From: a virus
Length of the DNA: 43,225 bases
Reading direction: 5' to 3' (one strand)
Virus record (IMG/VR): IMGVR_UViG_3300031576_000117
Location: 1 to 43,225 of that record
Numbering within the stretch: the stretch's first letter is position 1; every line of letters begins with the position of its first letter. The notes under the pieces are model-generated. The model did not search any database. It was not told where the DNA came from and saw only the letters and a list, made by a program, of their open reading frames with translations. Shown piece after piece: positions 30,072-37,117 of this stretch. A program made the position numbers and the translations under genes.

Positions 30072-30344
30072 ATGGATAGTTTAAAAAACATAGTTAGTTT
30101 AACTAAGTATAAAAGAAAAGAAAAAAAAACGAACGGCGCAACTTATCGTTGGCAAGACAGGGCAGTTATTGTTTGGCAGAAGTTGGGGCTTACCGGTTCT
30201 CCAAAATCGGGATTTTTTAAAATCTTTCGAGATGATCCACAAAAAGCCGAGCAGTGCTACTCTTTTGTTGTTGATGCTAGTGCTTATGATCCGGAGAAAC
30301 TTTTTTACTGGAAATATAATGATTTAAAGAGAGTTCAAAAATGA
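30072..30344 (+). CDS. Small basic protein opening the recombination operon
   Basis: This 90-aa protein is basic at its N-terminus (KYKRKEKKTNGATYRWQDRAV) and aromatic later (SGFFKIFRD, FYWKYNDLKR). It overlaps the next gene by ATGA. No known motif is visible, though the alpha/beta pattern could suit nucleic-acid binding. No Shine-Dalgarno is seen before the ATG. Confidence 0.7.
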   Translation: MDSLKNIVSLTKYKRKEKKTNGATYRWQDRAVIVWQKLGLTGSPKSGFFKIFRDDPQKAEQCYSFVVDASAYDPEKLFYWKYNDLKRVQK

Positions 30345-30850
30345 TTCTTTCAAAAGAAGAACAAGCAATTTGTAAATATATCGGTATATTAAGACATCGA
30401 AACAAAGTCCAGCACAACGTACGCGAGCAAAAAGTCGATAATACTCGAACTGGTGAACAGATTTCAATTGATGGTTTTGGAGCTGAAATGGCATTTGCTA
30501 AAATGGCGAATCTTTACCCTAATTTTGACATTATGATCGGAGGAGATGATGGAGATTTATTAGCAATGAATGGCAAAAAAATTGACGTAAAATCTTCAAA
30601 ACATAATCCCACTTGGCTTACTTGCAAGAAAACCAAAGAAAAAGGGGACGCATTTTATTATGTTATGCTAACTGGTTTGTTCCCAGAATATGAATTTGCT
30701 GGTTGGGCAACAGAGGACGAATTGTTACAAGAAGAAAAGCTGAAAGATTGGGGTTATGGTGAAGGGAAAGAGATGTATTCCTTATTCCCAGAAGGTTTAA
30801 AATCTCTCGATCTATTTTTGCGAGAATCTGTACCTATTTTGACCCCTTGA
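30341..30850 (+). CDS. PD-(D/E)XK-like nuclease
   Basis: The 169-aa protein has the core of a restriction-endonuclease-like fold: E49 in DGFGAEMAFAK, D72 in GGDDGDLL and the D82-V-K84 signature in KKIDVKSSK, then strands (DAFYYVMLTGL) and an FAGWATEDEL segment. Small proteins of this type recur in phages near recombination genes. DNA cleavage is likely, but substrate and role (host DNA breakdown, recombination) are unknown. The downstream promoter's -35 overlaps its 3' end. Confidence 0.72.
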   Translation: MILSKEEQAICKYIGILRHRNKVQHNVREQKVDNTRTGEQISIDGFGAEMAFAKMANLYPNFDIMIGGDDGDLLAMNGKKIDVKSSKHNPTWLTCKKTKEKGDAFYYVMLTGLFPEYEFAGWATEDELLQEEKLKDWGYGEGKEMYSLFPEGLKSLDLFLRESVPILTP

Positions 30851-30876
30851 CATATCCTAAAAGAATCCCTTATACT
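30847..30876 (+). promoter_or_regulatory. Promoter of the recombination operon, eight bases before the ATG
   Basis: TTGACA (30847-30852), an 18-base spacer and TATACT (30871-30876), then eight bases to the ATG at 30885. Nearly leaderless start predicted. Confidence 0.7.
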
Positions 30877-30884
30877 CAAAGGGT

Positions 30885-31586
30885 ATGAGTAATGATAAAG
30901 CAATTGATATAGCAAAACTTCCCTATAAGTCGCGAGAGGCTTATAAATCCCAATTAAAAGAACAGTTAATGGAAGCGATTGGCACGGCACAAGCCGTCAT
31001 GCTTCTACAAAAGACCCCAAAGGGTGAGATACGCAAAAGGTTAATGAATCCACAAAAACCTGCCGGTGCTAATAACCCAGAATTTTCCTATGTTGAACAC
31101 GCTTATGTTTCGGAGCAACTTGATTTAACTTTTTTTATGGATTGGGATTTAATTGTTACTAAAAGCGAGAGGGTTGGAGAAGAAGCATTAGTCGAGGGTT
31201 ATCTTGAGTGCCGGTTTAAAAACAAAACTATTATTAAAAAACATGGTTTTGGCGGGGCAGTTCACCGTAATAATCCCAACATGACTTGGGGGGATACTTT
31301 CAAATCTGCTACCTCTGATCTTCTCAAGAATTGTGCAGCACGAATGGGGATTGCTCGTGATCTTTACAGACACGAAGAAAAAGTCACTGATAAGTTCATA
31401 GAAATAAAAAGTGAACCAAAAGGCGAAGCGCCACAACTTGAGGACGGGTCAAGACCGGCAACAGAAGCACAGCTTCAAACCATAAAATCCCTTGATCCGG
31501 AATTTGACGTAGCAACTTCAAATTTCACAAAACAGGAAGCGGTAAACAGACTTGATGAACTTAGGAAGGAATTGATTAAAAAATAA
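30885..31586 (+). CDS. Rad52/Sak-like single-strand annealing protein
   Basis: This 233-aa protein contains the Rad52-superfamily core: VEHAYVSEQLDLTFFMDWDL (~70-88), VEGYLECRFKNKTIIKKHGFGG (~103-124) and TWGDTFKSATSDLLKNCAARMG (~134-155). These correspond to the strands and helix of the annealing domain. It would anneal complementary single strands during recombination-dependent replication or circularisation. The C-terminal ~60 residues are charged and helical (a likely interaction tail). A Cas4/RecB-like exonuclease lies two genes downstream, a usual partner. Confidence 0.85.
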   Translation: MSNDKAIDIAKLPYKSREAYKSQLKEQLMEAIGTAQAVMLLQKTPKGEIRKRLMNPQKPAGANNPEFSYVEHAYVSEQLDLTFFMDWDLIVTKSERVGEEALVEGYLECRFKNKTIIKKHGFGGAVHRNNPNMTWGDTFKSATSDLLKNCAARMGIARDLYRHEEKVTDKFIEIKSEPKGEAPQLEDGSRPATEAQLQTIKSLDPEFDVATSNFTKQEAVNRLDELRKELIKK

Positions 31587-31973
31587 ATGCCACACACAAC
31601 ACCAGACCAGATATTTTTAGAGGAAGATTCTATTACCAAACTTTCAAGTGAAAAGTTGGTTGAAACCCATGAGGTTGCAAGACATATCTTGGAACAATTG
31701 GACGCACAGAATAAAATTATTCGGGACGAGTTATACACCAGAATCAAAGGGGACGGAGAAGTAATCGGGAATTATGGGGTAACAAAAGCAATGCTGGTAA
31801 CTTTTCCGGACGTTACAATCGAACAGGCAATGGAATTAGGGGCGACTAAAGCAGCAGTTGACCAGAGTAAATTAAAAGAACTTTGGAATAAGGGAATTAA
31901 GATTCCTGCGAAAGAAACGCATTACGTCCGGATCAGAGAAGTTACAAAAACGAAAGACATTGACGTTAAATGA
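31587..31973 (+). CDS. Recombination-operon protein of unknown function
   Basis: This 128-aa protein starts directly after the upstream stop and overlaps the exonuclease gene by ATGA. It is helical in its first half (LVETHEVARHILEQLDAQNK). The second half contains ATKAAVDQSKLKELWNKGIKIP. Similar proteins often sit between phage annealing and exonuclease genes, so it probably assists them. No catalytic motif. Confidence 0.72.
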   Translation: MPHTTPDQIFLEEDSITKLSSEKLVETHEVARHILEQLDAQNKIIRDELYTRIKGDGEVIGNYGVTKAMLVTFPDVTIEQAMELGATKAAVDQSKLKELWNKGIKIPAKETHYVRIREVTKTKDIDVK

Positions 31974-32590
31974 TCCAACTGTCCTACTCAAGTCTAAATA
32001 TACTTCATAACCAACCTCATAATTGGCTTAATAAGCAAATGGGTATCAAAGCAGAGGATAAAATCTGGTTTAAAGAGGGCAGAGAGGCTCACAGTATTAT
32101 TCAAAAGCACGTTTCCGGAGTCGAACCATATCCGGCGATTGCCCATATTTTAGATAAATTCCCTATTGTCGAGGAAGTTGACTTTGATCCTCGTTTAAAG
32201 TTCGAGCGAGATTTTAAAAACTACAAAATTATTGGATTCTTAGATGGGTTAAATGAGGAAGAAAAAGCGTTTCTTGAAATCAAAACTTCCAGTAAAGCAT
32301 GGTCAATTGGACAATTTCAGAAAGCAATGCAGAGGAAAATCTATGCGTTTCTCCGTCCGGATTTAGTTAAATCAGTTCTAATTACCGGCGCAAGGAATCC
32401 GGAATTATGGCTCAAGGATATTTTAAAAATCTACCATGTGCCTTCAACTGCTCAAGACGAGGAAGAAGCGAAAGAGTGGATCGAAAAGGGCATTGTAATT
32501 TTGGAAGCCGGAAATTTTACGAGTGATTTAGTTGACGGGAAATGTGTTGAGAGATGGTGCAATTGGGGCAAGAATTGTTCTTTCAAATAA
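31970..32590 (+). CDS. PD-(D/E)XK exonuclease, RecB/Cas4-like
   Basis: This 206-aa protein shows the fold's landmarks: a first helix with an EGREAH motif (36-41), G89-x-x-D92 in IIGFLDG, E103-I-K105 in FLEIKTSSK and a QKAMQRKIYAF helix (~117-127). The C-terminus has Cys residues in VERWCNWGKNCSF, possibly metal or iron-sulfur ligands as in Cas4/AddB. It probably resects DNA ends for the annealing protein encoded two genes upstream. Confidence 0.82.
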   Translation: MIQLSYSSLNILHNQPHNWLNKQMGIKAEDKIWFKEGREAHSIIQKHVSGVEPYPAIAHILDKFPIVEEVDFDPRLKFERDFKNYKIIGFLDGLNEEEKAFLEIKTSSKAWSIGQFQKAMQRKIYAFLRPDLVKSVLITGARNPELWLKDILKIYHVPSTAQDEEEAKEWIEKGIVILEAGNFTSDLVDGKCVERWCNWGKNCSFK

Positions 32591-33022
32591 GTGAATGATA
32601 AAAGAATATCAGTTATCAATTTTAAAACGATTATCTGCAAGAGGTGTTCAAAAGCAGCGCAGGTAAATACACGGGCAATTAAGTATTGTCTAAAATGCGC
32701 AATTATTGTTAAGAGTGAGGATTATGTAAAAAAGATGATGGAGTCAATTAAGTTTTGGGAGGATTTTACAAAAAGACAAAAGCAAGACGAAAAAAGAATG
32801 GGGGACTTAATGTTTAGAGAATCAATAAATAACGAATTAAGTAGAGGAGAGGGGCTTAGGGGCGGGATACCAGAACAAGTTACTTCCACTGTTACTACAA
32901 CTTATTCACCACCAGAAAAAGTCGTGAGTGAACTTTATTACTCTAAAGATTTAGACCCGATTGGTTATGAAGAAAAACAGATTACAAGAGAAATTAGAAA
33001 CCGATTAAGAAGAATTAAATAA
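32591..33022 (+). CDS. Zinc-finger protein (GTG start)
   Basis: This 143-aa protein has a CKRC ... CLKC pair (about 16-37) forming a zinc ribbon. A charged helix and a polar C-terminal region follow (TSTVTTTYSPPEKVV). The GTG at 32591 abuts the previous stop; an ATG at 32595 is in another frame and short. No recognised family. It may bind nucleic acid, given its place in the recombination operon. Confidence 0.65.
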   Translation: MNDKRISVINFKTIICKRCSKAAQVNTRAIKYCLKCAIIVKSEDYVKKMMESIKFWEDFTKRQKQDEKRMGDLMFRESINNELSRGEGLRGGIPEQVTSTVTTTYSPPEKVVSELYYSKDLDPIGYEEKQITREIRNRLRRIK

Positions 33023-33034
33023 GGAGGTGAAAGA

Positions 33035-33259
33035 ATGGGAAAAATGACAGTTAATAAATTAAAAAGAATGTTTGCTAATCCTTATTATGCGATAGAAATA
33101 CACCCGGAACTTTGCACAACTCACGAACTTATGGTAACAGAGGAAATGTGGATTAAGGCAAATGTCCAAAGTATAAAAGAGAGTGGAGCAGAAAATTTTT
33201 TGCGTATATTATTAGATGTATTAAAAGGAAATTATCTAACAAGTGAAGAATTTGATTAA
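33035..33259 (+). CDS. Small helical protein
   Basis: This 74-aa protein is preceded by AAGGAGGTGA with ideal spacing, so it is well translated. It has a basic N-terminus (MGKMTVNKLKRMFANPYYAIEI) and a helical rest. An HPELCTTHELMVTEEMW segment is seen in phage hypothetical proteins. Function unknown. Confidence 0.72.
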   Translation: MGKMTVNKLKRMFANPYYAIEIHPELCTTHELMVTEEMWIKANVQSIKESGAENFLRILLDVLKGNYLTSEEFD

Positions 33260-33470
33260 AAATCAGATGATAAAAGCTAAATTCTATGTCACTCAATCAG
33301 AATCAGACCCAACTAAACAGTACCATGTTCGGCAATTACCCAATGAAACGTGGAGATGCGACTGTCCTTCTTTTGTTCTTAAAAAGAAAAAAGGGGACGT
33401 ATGCAAACATATCCGGAAAGTTATAAGAAAAATCTTTCTTGGGTTTGTCGAAGGGAGGGAATCAGAATGA
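33243..33470 (+). CDS. SWIM-type zinc-finger protein
   Basis: The product is 75 aa from GTG 33243; ATG at 33267 would give a 67-aa form that avoids the overlap. The core WRCDCPSF ... VCKHIRKV has C39, C41, C54 and H56, a CxC-x12-CxH SWIM zinc finger. SWIM domains bind DNA or proteins and occur in recombination mediators. It ends in an ATGA overlap with the next gene. Confidence 0.72.
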   Translation: MKNLIKNQMIKAKFYVTQSESDPTKQYHVRQLPNETWRCDCPSFVLKKKKGDVCKHIRKVIRKIFLGFVEGRESE

Positions 33471-33643
33471 GTGAAGTTGAAAGACTTGTTGAAACATTCT
33501 CGGTATTAAGACTGCTTGAACTTAGGCGGTTAATGACTTGGACAATTGCCAATACTCCGCCTCAAAATCTTGAACAAATAGCGAGGCGAAGAATGTTGCA
33601 AGCGTGTCTTGATCTGGCAATAGCAGTCAAGCGAGTCATTTAA
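33467..33643 (+). CDS. Small basic helical protein
   Basis: I chose ATG 33467 because it has a GGGAGG Shine-Dalgarno and overlaps the SWIM gene stop by ATGA; longer in-frame forms have no such support. The 58-aa product is Leu/Arg-rich and helical (LRLLELRRLMTWTIANTP). The stop overlaps the HNH gene by TAATG. Function unknown. Confidence 0.65.
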   Translation: MSEVERLVETFSVLRLLELRRLMTWTIANTPPQNLEQIARRRMLQACLDLAIAVKRVI

Positions 33644-33990
33644 TGGACGAATGGGAGAAAGCAAAAAAAGATTTAATTAAAGATGCAATTATCGAAGGCC
33701 GGATCACTTATATCAATAAGACCCTACAGGGAATTTGCGAGGACTGTTTGCTCTGGAAGGAACTTACGCCGGATCACAGAAAGAAAAGGAGTCAAGGAGG
33801 TTCTCACGACAAGTTCAATATAGATTGGGTTTGTCTGAACTGCCACGATTTGAGAGATAACATGGGTGATCCAAAAAAGAAAAAAGAAACAAAAGAAAAA
33901 GCCGGTTGGCAGAAAAGTCATAAGTGTAAAAAGTGTGGAGTAATTACTGTTCTGTATCTTTGTCATAACTGCGGACAACCCTCCGCTTGA
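33643..33990 (+). CDS. HNH endonuclease with zinc ribbon
   Basis: The 115-aa protein has CEDC (32-35), then the LTPDHRKKRSQGGSHD core (D44-H45, H55, N59) and CLNCH (64-68): a zinc-stabilised HNH beta-beta-alpha site. A second CKKC ... CHNC pair (95-110) adds a C-terminal ribbon. HNH proteins in phages nick or cut DNA and often help terminase. The promoter for lysis cassette 2 overlaps the gene's end. Confidence 0.82.
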   Translation: MDEWEKAKKDLIKDAIIEGRITYINKTLQGICEDCLLWKELTPDHRKKRSQGGSHDKFNIDWVCLNCHDLRDNMGDPKKKKETKEKAGWQKSHKCKKCGVITVLYLCHNCGQPSA

Positions 33991-34015
33991 CAATGGTTAC
34001 AAGTATAGTTTATAA
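33987..34015 (+). promoter_or_regulatory. Promoter of lysis cassette 2, seven bases before the ATG
   Basis: TTGACA (33987-33992), a 17-base spacer and TTATAA (34010-34015), then seven bases to the ATG at 34023. Leaderless start predicted. Confidence 0.65.
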
Positions 34016-34022
34016 GTAATAT

Positions 34023-34169
34023 ATGGCTGTTATTTCAGGAATACTAAATATCAAATGTCAAAGATGTGGGCATACGTGGACTCCACGTAAGAAGGAGGTA
34101 AGGACGTGTCCGAAATGCAAGTCCCCATATTGGGACAAGAAAAAGAAGCAGCAGCAAGTGCAAGGTTAA
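34023..34169 (+). CDS. 48-aa zinc-ribbon protein
   Basis: ATG at 34023 begins a frame to TAA 34167-34169. The product has CQRCGHTWTPRKKEV and CPKCKSPYW, a compact four-Cys ribbon, then a Lys/Gln tail. This CxxCGxxW...CPxCxSPYW pattern is widespread in small bacterial and phage proteins, some of them regulators. Its place first in the operon suggests a regulatory or DNA-binding role, unproven. Confidence 0.75.
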   Translation: MAVISGILNIKCQRCGHTWTPRKKEVRTCPKCKSPYWDKKKKQQQVQG

Positions 34170-34171
34170 AT

Positions 34172-34324
34172 ATGAACACGATTGATAACTTTACTGTGGG
34201 AGTATTTATATTTTCAACATTTGCAATTATTATTTTGGTCGTAATAGCAATTTCTCTTTCCGGATCACTTTCGGAAAAATTAAAAGAAGGAGGTGATAAT
34301 TTAGATGAACACAGAAGGAATTGA
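34172..34324 (+). CDS. Single-pass membrane protein, holin candidate
   Basis: I chose ATG 34172, two bases after the zinc-ribbon stop; an earlier in-frame start would overlap that gene. The 50-aa product has one strong membrane segment (~8-30, VGVFIFSTFAIIILVVIAI) and an acidic tail. The AAGGAGGTGA of the next gene is inside its 3' end. Probable lysis membrane protein. Confidence 0.65.
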   Translation: MNTIDNFTVGVFIFSTFAIIILVVIAISLSGSLSEKLKEGGDNLDEHRRN

Positions 34325-34535
34325 AACAACTATCGCAACTAGCTCTGCTCAACTTACAGGTCTTGCGCCTATTGAGAAAACAGCAGCGAGTTTAGGTTAT
34401 AACACTATTCTCTTTTTGGCTTGCGTAGGTGGCGCAGTTATAGCTTTTGTTTTCTTATACGGCTGTTGGAATTTGTTTGGTAGGCACTTAGTTGGTAGCT
34501 TGCCATTCATAGGCAGAATTATCAGAAAGAAATGA
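34305..34535 (+). CDS. Membrane protein, second holin candidate
   Basis: The 76-aa protein has a perfect Shine-Dalgarno (GGAGGTGAT) at its overlap with the preceding gene. It has one central hydrophobic segment (~34-54, ILFLACVGGAVIAFVFLYG) and a basic C-terminus (IGRIIRKK). The stop overlaps the transglycosylase start by ATGA, so membrane protein and muralytic enzyme are coupled, as in classical lysis cassettes. Confidence 0.7.
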   Translation: MNTEGIETTIATSSAQLTGLAPIEKTAASLGYNTILFLACVGGAVIAFVFLYGCWNLFGRHLVGSLPFIGRIIRKK

Positions 34536-34903
34536 TACCATTTTTTGATATAAACGCTGACCAACTGTTTGTAAGGAACTATGAACAGGTTACGACTGTC
34601 ACGACAAGAGAAACTCATGCTCACAAAGTTGAAAGACTTATACATGAGTATTCCGGTTCCCACGCGACTCAAACAATTCAACTTTGGGGAGGGGAGTCGG
34701 GACTTAGATGGTGGGCAAAGAATCCAACGTCCGGAGCTTGCGGAATACCACAAGCTCACCCTTGTTCAAAAATGCCTTGCGAACTTACTTTCGCTGATGT
34801 TGAGTGTCAGATACGCTGGGGTTACGACTATATCAAAAATCGTTATGGTGATGGCCGGCAAGCGTTAGCGTTTTGGCAGAGCCAGTTACCACATTGGTAC
34901 TAA
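34532..34903 (+). CDS. Lytic transglycosylase-like muralytic enzyme
   Basis: This 123-aa protein has a lysozyme-like SLT core: E55 in LWGGESGLRWWAKNP (the catalytic Glu), GACGIPQAHPCSKM (~68-81), then IRWGYDYIKNRYGDG (~94-108) and a W/Q-rich end. Such enzymes cut peptidoglycan glycan strands. There is no signal peptide, in keeping with holin-dependent release. With the M23 peptidase at 27837, the phage has two muralytic activities. Confidence 0.85.
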   Translation: MIPFFDINADQLFVRNYEQVTTVTTRETHAHKVERLIHEYSGSHATQTIQLWGGESGLRWWAKNPTSGACGIPQAHPCSKMPCELTFADVECQIRWGYDYIKNRYGDGRQALAFWQSQLPHWY

Positions 34904-34914
34904 GGAGGTGAAAA

Positions 34915-35091
34915 ATGAGCAAAATCAATCTTAACGCTTTGGCAAAGAGTGTCACAGAGTCAGAAGGTCTTAAAAAAAGTATATCTATTGCTCAAGTGAA
35001 GGAAGTTATTAGACTCACTCTTGATGAATTGGCCTTTGAATACGAGCGATCAGAAGTTTTAGAATTGTTAGAGAGGGTCGAGAACGGATGA
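34915..35091 (+). CDS. Small helical protein (58 aa)
   Basis: A perfect AAGGAGGTGA precedes ATG 34915, and the frame ends with TGA 35089-35091, overlapping the next start (ATGA). The product begins MSKINLNALAKSVTESEGL and has an IAQVKEVIRLTLDELA helix. Similar short phage proteins exist without known function. Probably nucleic-acid or protein binding; not established. Confidence 0.72.
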   Translation: MSKINLNALAKSVTESEGLKKSISIAQVKEVIRLTLDELAFEYERSEVLELLERVENG

Positions 35092-35270
35092 GTCAAAGAA
35101 GCAATTGTTGTTTAGCGCCTGTAAGGTATGAATGTAAATTTTGCGGAGAACCTTGCGATATTGACTCTCCATCACCTTCGGCATTACCGGATGAATTGGG
35201 AAGTTATGACAGTATCAAAATGTTTAAAGTCGTGAATCAAATCATCAGTTATTTAAAAAGTAGAGAATGA
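35088..35270 (+). CDS. Small zinc-finger protein
   Basis: The 60-aa product has CCLAPVRYECKFCGEPCD near its start, with five or six Cys suited to a single zinc site. A Ser/Pro linker and a short helix follow. Both ends overlap neighbours by ATGA. Function unknown. Confidence 0.7.
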   Translation: MSQRSNCCLAPVRYECKFCGEPCDIDSPSPSALPDELGSYDSIKMFKVVNQIISYLKSRE

Positions 35271-35602
35271 AAAAGTTAATGGCGACTATTCCTTTGTCTA
35301 AAATAGTTTTTCTAAAAAAGCAGATGAGAGTTCTTAAAGCAAATGCGCTGGAATCTGATAAGAACATAAGTTATTGGAGAGGGAAGGCAGAGGAAAGTGA
35401 GAGGAATTTTAAAGAAGTTTCCTCAAAAATAGATATGCGTGCTAATGAGGAACAACCTTATTTTGTGGCACTTGAAAAAGAGAATCGCTGGTTGCGAGAG
35501 TTAGTTGAGAAAGTGTTGACTGGAAAAGTAACTGATAGACAAATGATGGCCGGCGATTTTATAAAACCGGAAAGACGAGAACATTGCAAGGACTGTTACT
35601 AA
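35267..35602 (+). CDS. Coiled-coil protein (111 aa)
   Basis: It starts in an ATGA overlap. Residues ~15-85 are a strongly charged helix. The C-terminal segment ends ERREHCKDCY, with a CxxC. There is no enzyme motif. The start of the next gene abuts its stop. Function unknown. Confidence 0.7.
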   Translation: MKKLMATIPLSKIVFLKKQMRVLKANALESDKNISYWRGKAEESERNFKEVSSKIDMRANEEQPYFVALEKENRWLRELVEKVLTGKVTDRQMMAGDFIKPERREHCKDCY

Positions 35603-35812
35603 ATGGAGCGTGACAGAGAATTATTAACGAATGTTCCGACTAAGCCGGAAACAGCTAATGATAGAGCAAAAGTGTATCGCCATTGGCAATTTTTACATAT
35701 GCTTAGGAATTATGGAGAGATTGTGAATCTACCAGTTAGGCATAAAAGGATACAGACTCTTTCCAAAGGTGGGATGCCTAACGTAAGATTTACTGATGGC
35801 CAAGAAAACTAG
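35603..35812 (+). CDS. Small basic protein (69 aa)
   Basis: The start is directly after the previous stop. The product is helical and basic (DRAKVYRHWQFLHMLRNYG, VRHKRIQTL). It overlaps the following small ORF by 17 bases. No recognised domain. Confidence 0.68.
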   Translation: MERDRELLTNVPTKPETANDRAKVYRHWQFLHMLRNYGEIVNLPVRHKRIQTLSKGGMPNVRFTDGQEN

Positions 35813-35948
35813 AAAAGATAAATATGCAAGACAGTTTGCACGCACTCGTGCTAATAAGATAAAAAGAATAGAAAAGGAATTAAAGCGTAACCCAAACAAT
35901 AAAATTGCGAGGGAAACGCTTGAAAAATTACGAAAAGGAGGTGATTAA
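35796..35948 (+). CDS. 50-aa Lys/Arg-rich protein
   Basis: ATG 35796 to TAA 35946-35948. The product starts MAKKTRKDKYARQFARTRAN and is almost entirely basic helix. Small proteins like this recur in phages and may bind nucleic acid. Its last codons contain the GGAGGTGAT Shine-Dalgarno for the next gene, which confirms the dense packing. Confidence 0.6.
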   Translation: MAKKTRKDKYARQFARTRANKIKRIEKELKRNPNNKIARETLEKLRKGGD

Positions 35949-35949
35949 A

Positions 35950-36759
35950 GTGAGAGGAAATATTTTAATTAGTTTAATTATTGGTCTTGTAGTATTGGTT
36001 GCTGGATTAGTTTTTACAGTTGGCGCAAGCGCAACTTTTAATCCTCCCCAATTTACTCTTTGTCATATACCTCCGGGCAATCCTGACAATCCGCAGACAA
36101 TTACAGTTGGTTTTGCAGGATATTTGAATCATTTGCAGAATCACGAATTAGATTATGCCGGTGAGTGTCAAGAACCAGAACCGGAAGACGTTTGTGACAA
36201 TTTGGAAGGGGTGCAAGAAGAAACACCCGAAGGATATATCAATGATGATGGTTACTGTTATATTCCAGAACTAGAAGATGTATGCCCCAACTTAGATGGA
36301 ATTCAAGAGAAACTTCCAGAAGGGTATCATTTTGAGTATTTTGGTAATAATCACGAATACGAAGAAGCAATTTGTGTTCCTGATGAACAACCAGAAACTC
36401 CACCTACACCACGATCAGAACCACCACAGAGTCAACCATCTGCTCCTGAATACCATTCAAAGCAATGTCCTGACGGAAATAATCCGGCAGCGCCTATAGC
36501 TTTTGCTGGTGAACAAAGCAGAGTTGATGATGATACTGTTCTTTTGAAGTGGAGAAAATCAACTGATTGGCAGGACACGGCCAAACAATCCTTGATTTAT
36601 GGTTATAGTCCAGATCAATTGGTTTATGGCATTGACAACTTGCCAAAAGATGCTGAATCAACCCATGTGAACGAGGTGCAGAATAGGCATATTTGGTTTC
36701 AAGTTATTGCCGAAAAAGGAAATGGTTGCAATTCTCGATCAGAGATTGTAGACCCCTAA
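35950..36759 (+). CDS. Membrane-anchored secreted protein with CHIPPGNP motif and FN3-like domain
   Basis: I chose GTG 35950 because AAGGAGG lies at the right distance; an upstream in-frame start would override the 35796 gene. The 269-aa product has a membrane segment (~5-25), then TLCHIPPGNPDNPQTITVG (~36-54) with HLQNHELDYAGEC. Two DVCxNLxGxQ...PEGY...C units follow (~80-145), then a Pro-rich linker and a fibronectin-III-like C-terminus (~175-265). It should be exposed on the infected cell surface. Superinfection exclusion or adhesion is conceivable, unproven. Confidence 0.75.
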   Translation: MRGNILISLIIGLVVLVAGLVFTVGASATFNPPQFTLCHIPPGNPDNPQTITVGFAGYLNHLQNHELDYAGECQEPEPEDVCDNLEGVQEETPEGYINDDGYCYIPELEDVCPNLDGIQEKLPEGYHFEYFGNNHEYEEAICVPDEQPETPPTPRSEPPQSQPSAPEYHSKQCPDGNNPAAPIAFAGEQSRVDDDTVLLKWRKSTDWQDTAKQSLIYGYSPDQLVYGIDNLPKDAESTHVNEVQNRHIWFQVIAEKGNGCNSRSEIVDP

Positions 36760-36772
36760 TTTTAGGGTTTTT
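36754..36772 (+). terminator. Intrinsic terminator overlapping the stop of the secreted protein
   Basis: CCCTAA (36754-36759) pairs with TTAGGG (36762-36767) and five Ts follow. The TAA stop is part of the stem. Confidence 0.75.
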
Positions 36773-36774
36773 GA

Positions 36775-36803
36775 GGGTCGCTGGCAGCAAACTGAGGCGA
36801 CCC
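36775..36803 (+). promoter_or_regulatory. GC-rich hairpin between terminator and next gene
   Basis: GGGTCGC (36775-36781) pairs with GCGACCC (36797-36803), with an inner CAG/CTG helix. No T run follows, so this is not a simple terminator. It may be a 5' leader structure for the 36830 gene, whose GGAAGGAGG Shine-Dalgarno comes ~15 bases later. Confidence 0.55.
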
Positions 36804-36829
36804 AACTAAAACTCTAAGGAAGGAGGAGA

Positions 36830-37117
36830 ATGGAACAAAAATCAGATAAAGAAATAAAACCTTATCCAGCAGATTGTAAACACGAAGGTCAGTGGAAAGC
36901 GCTGGGGCAAATGAGTATGAGTCCAGTAGTTAATCCGCAGACAGGGCAAATGATAGGGGGTAATCTTATGGTTATAAGCAGTTTATATTGTGAGAAATGT
37001 AGTCAAGTGAAATTCAATGTCACGAACATAAAATTACCTTCGCCAGAAAAACCGCCGGGAATTGTTCAACCTAATGTAATTATCCCCGGACTCGATCCGA
37101 GGAAAAGGGACTCGTGA
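36830..37117 (+). CDS. Putative zinc-binding protein (95 aa)
   Basis: The product has C16 and H18 in PADCKHEG and a CEKC pair (about 64-67), with a beta hairpin of hydrophobic residues between (GNLMVISSLYCEKC). It ends Pro-rich. A GGAAGGAGG Shine-Dalgarno precedes the ATG. The TGA stop shares a base with the ATG of the RRM gene (TGATG). Function unknown. Confidence 0.7.
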   Translation: MEQKSDKEIKPYPADCKHEGQWKALGQMSMSPVVNPQTGQMIGGNLMVISSLYCEKCSQVKFNVTNIKLPSPEKPPGIVQPNVIIPGLDPRKRDS

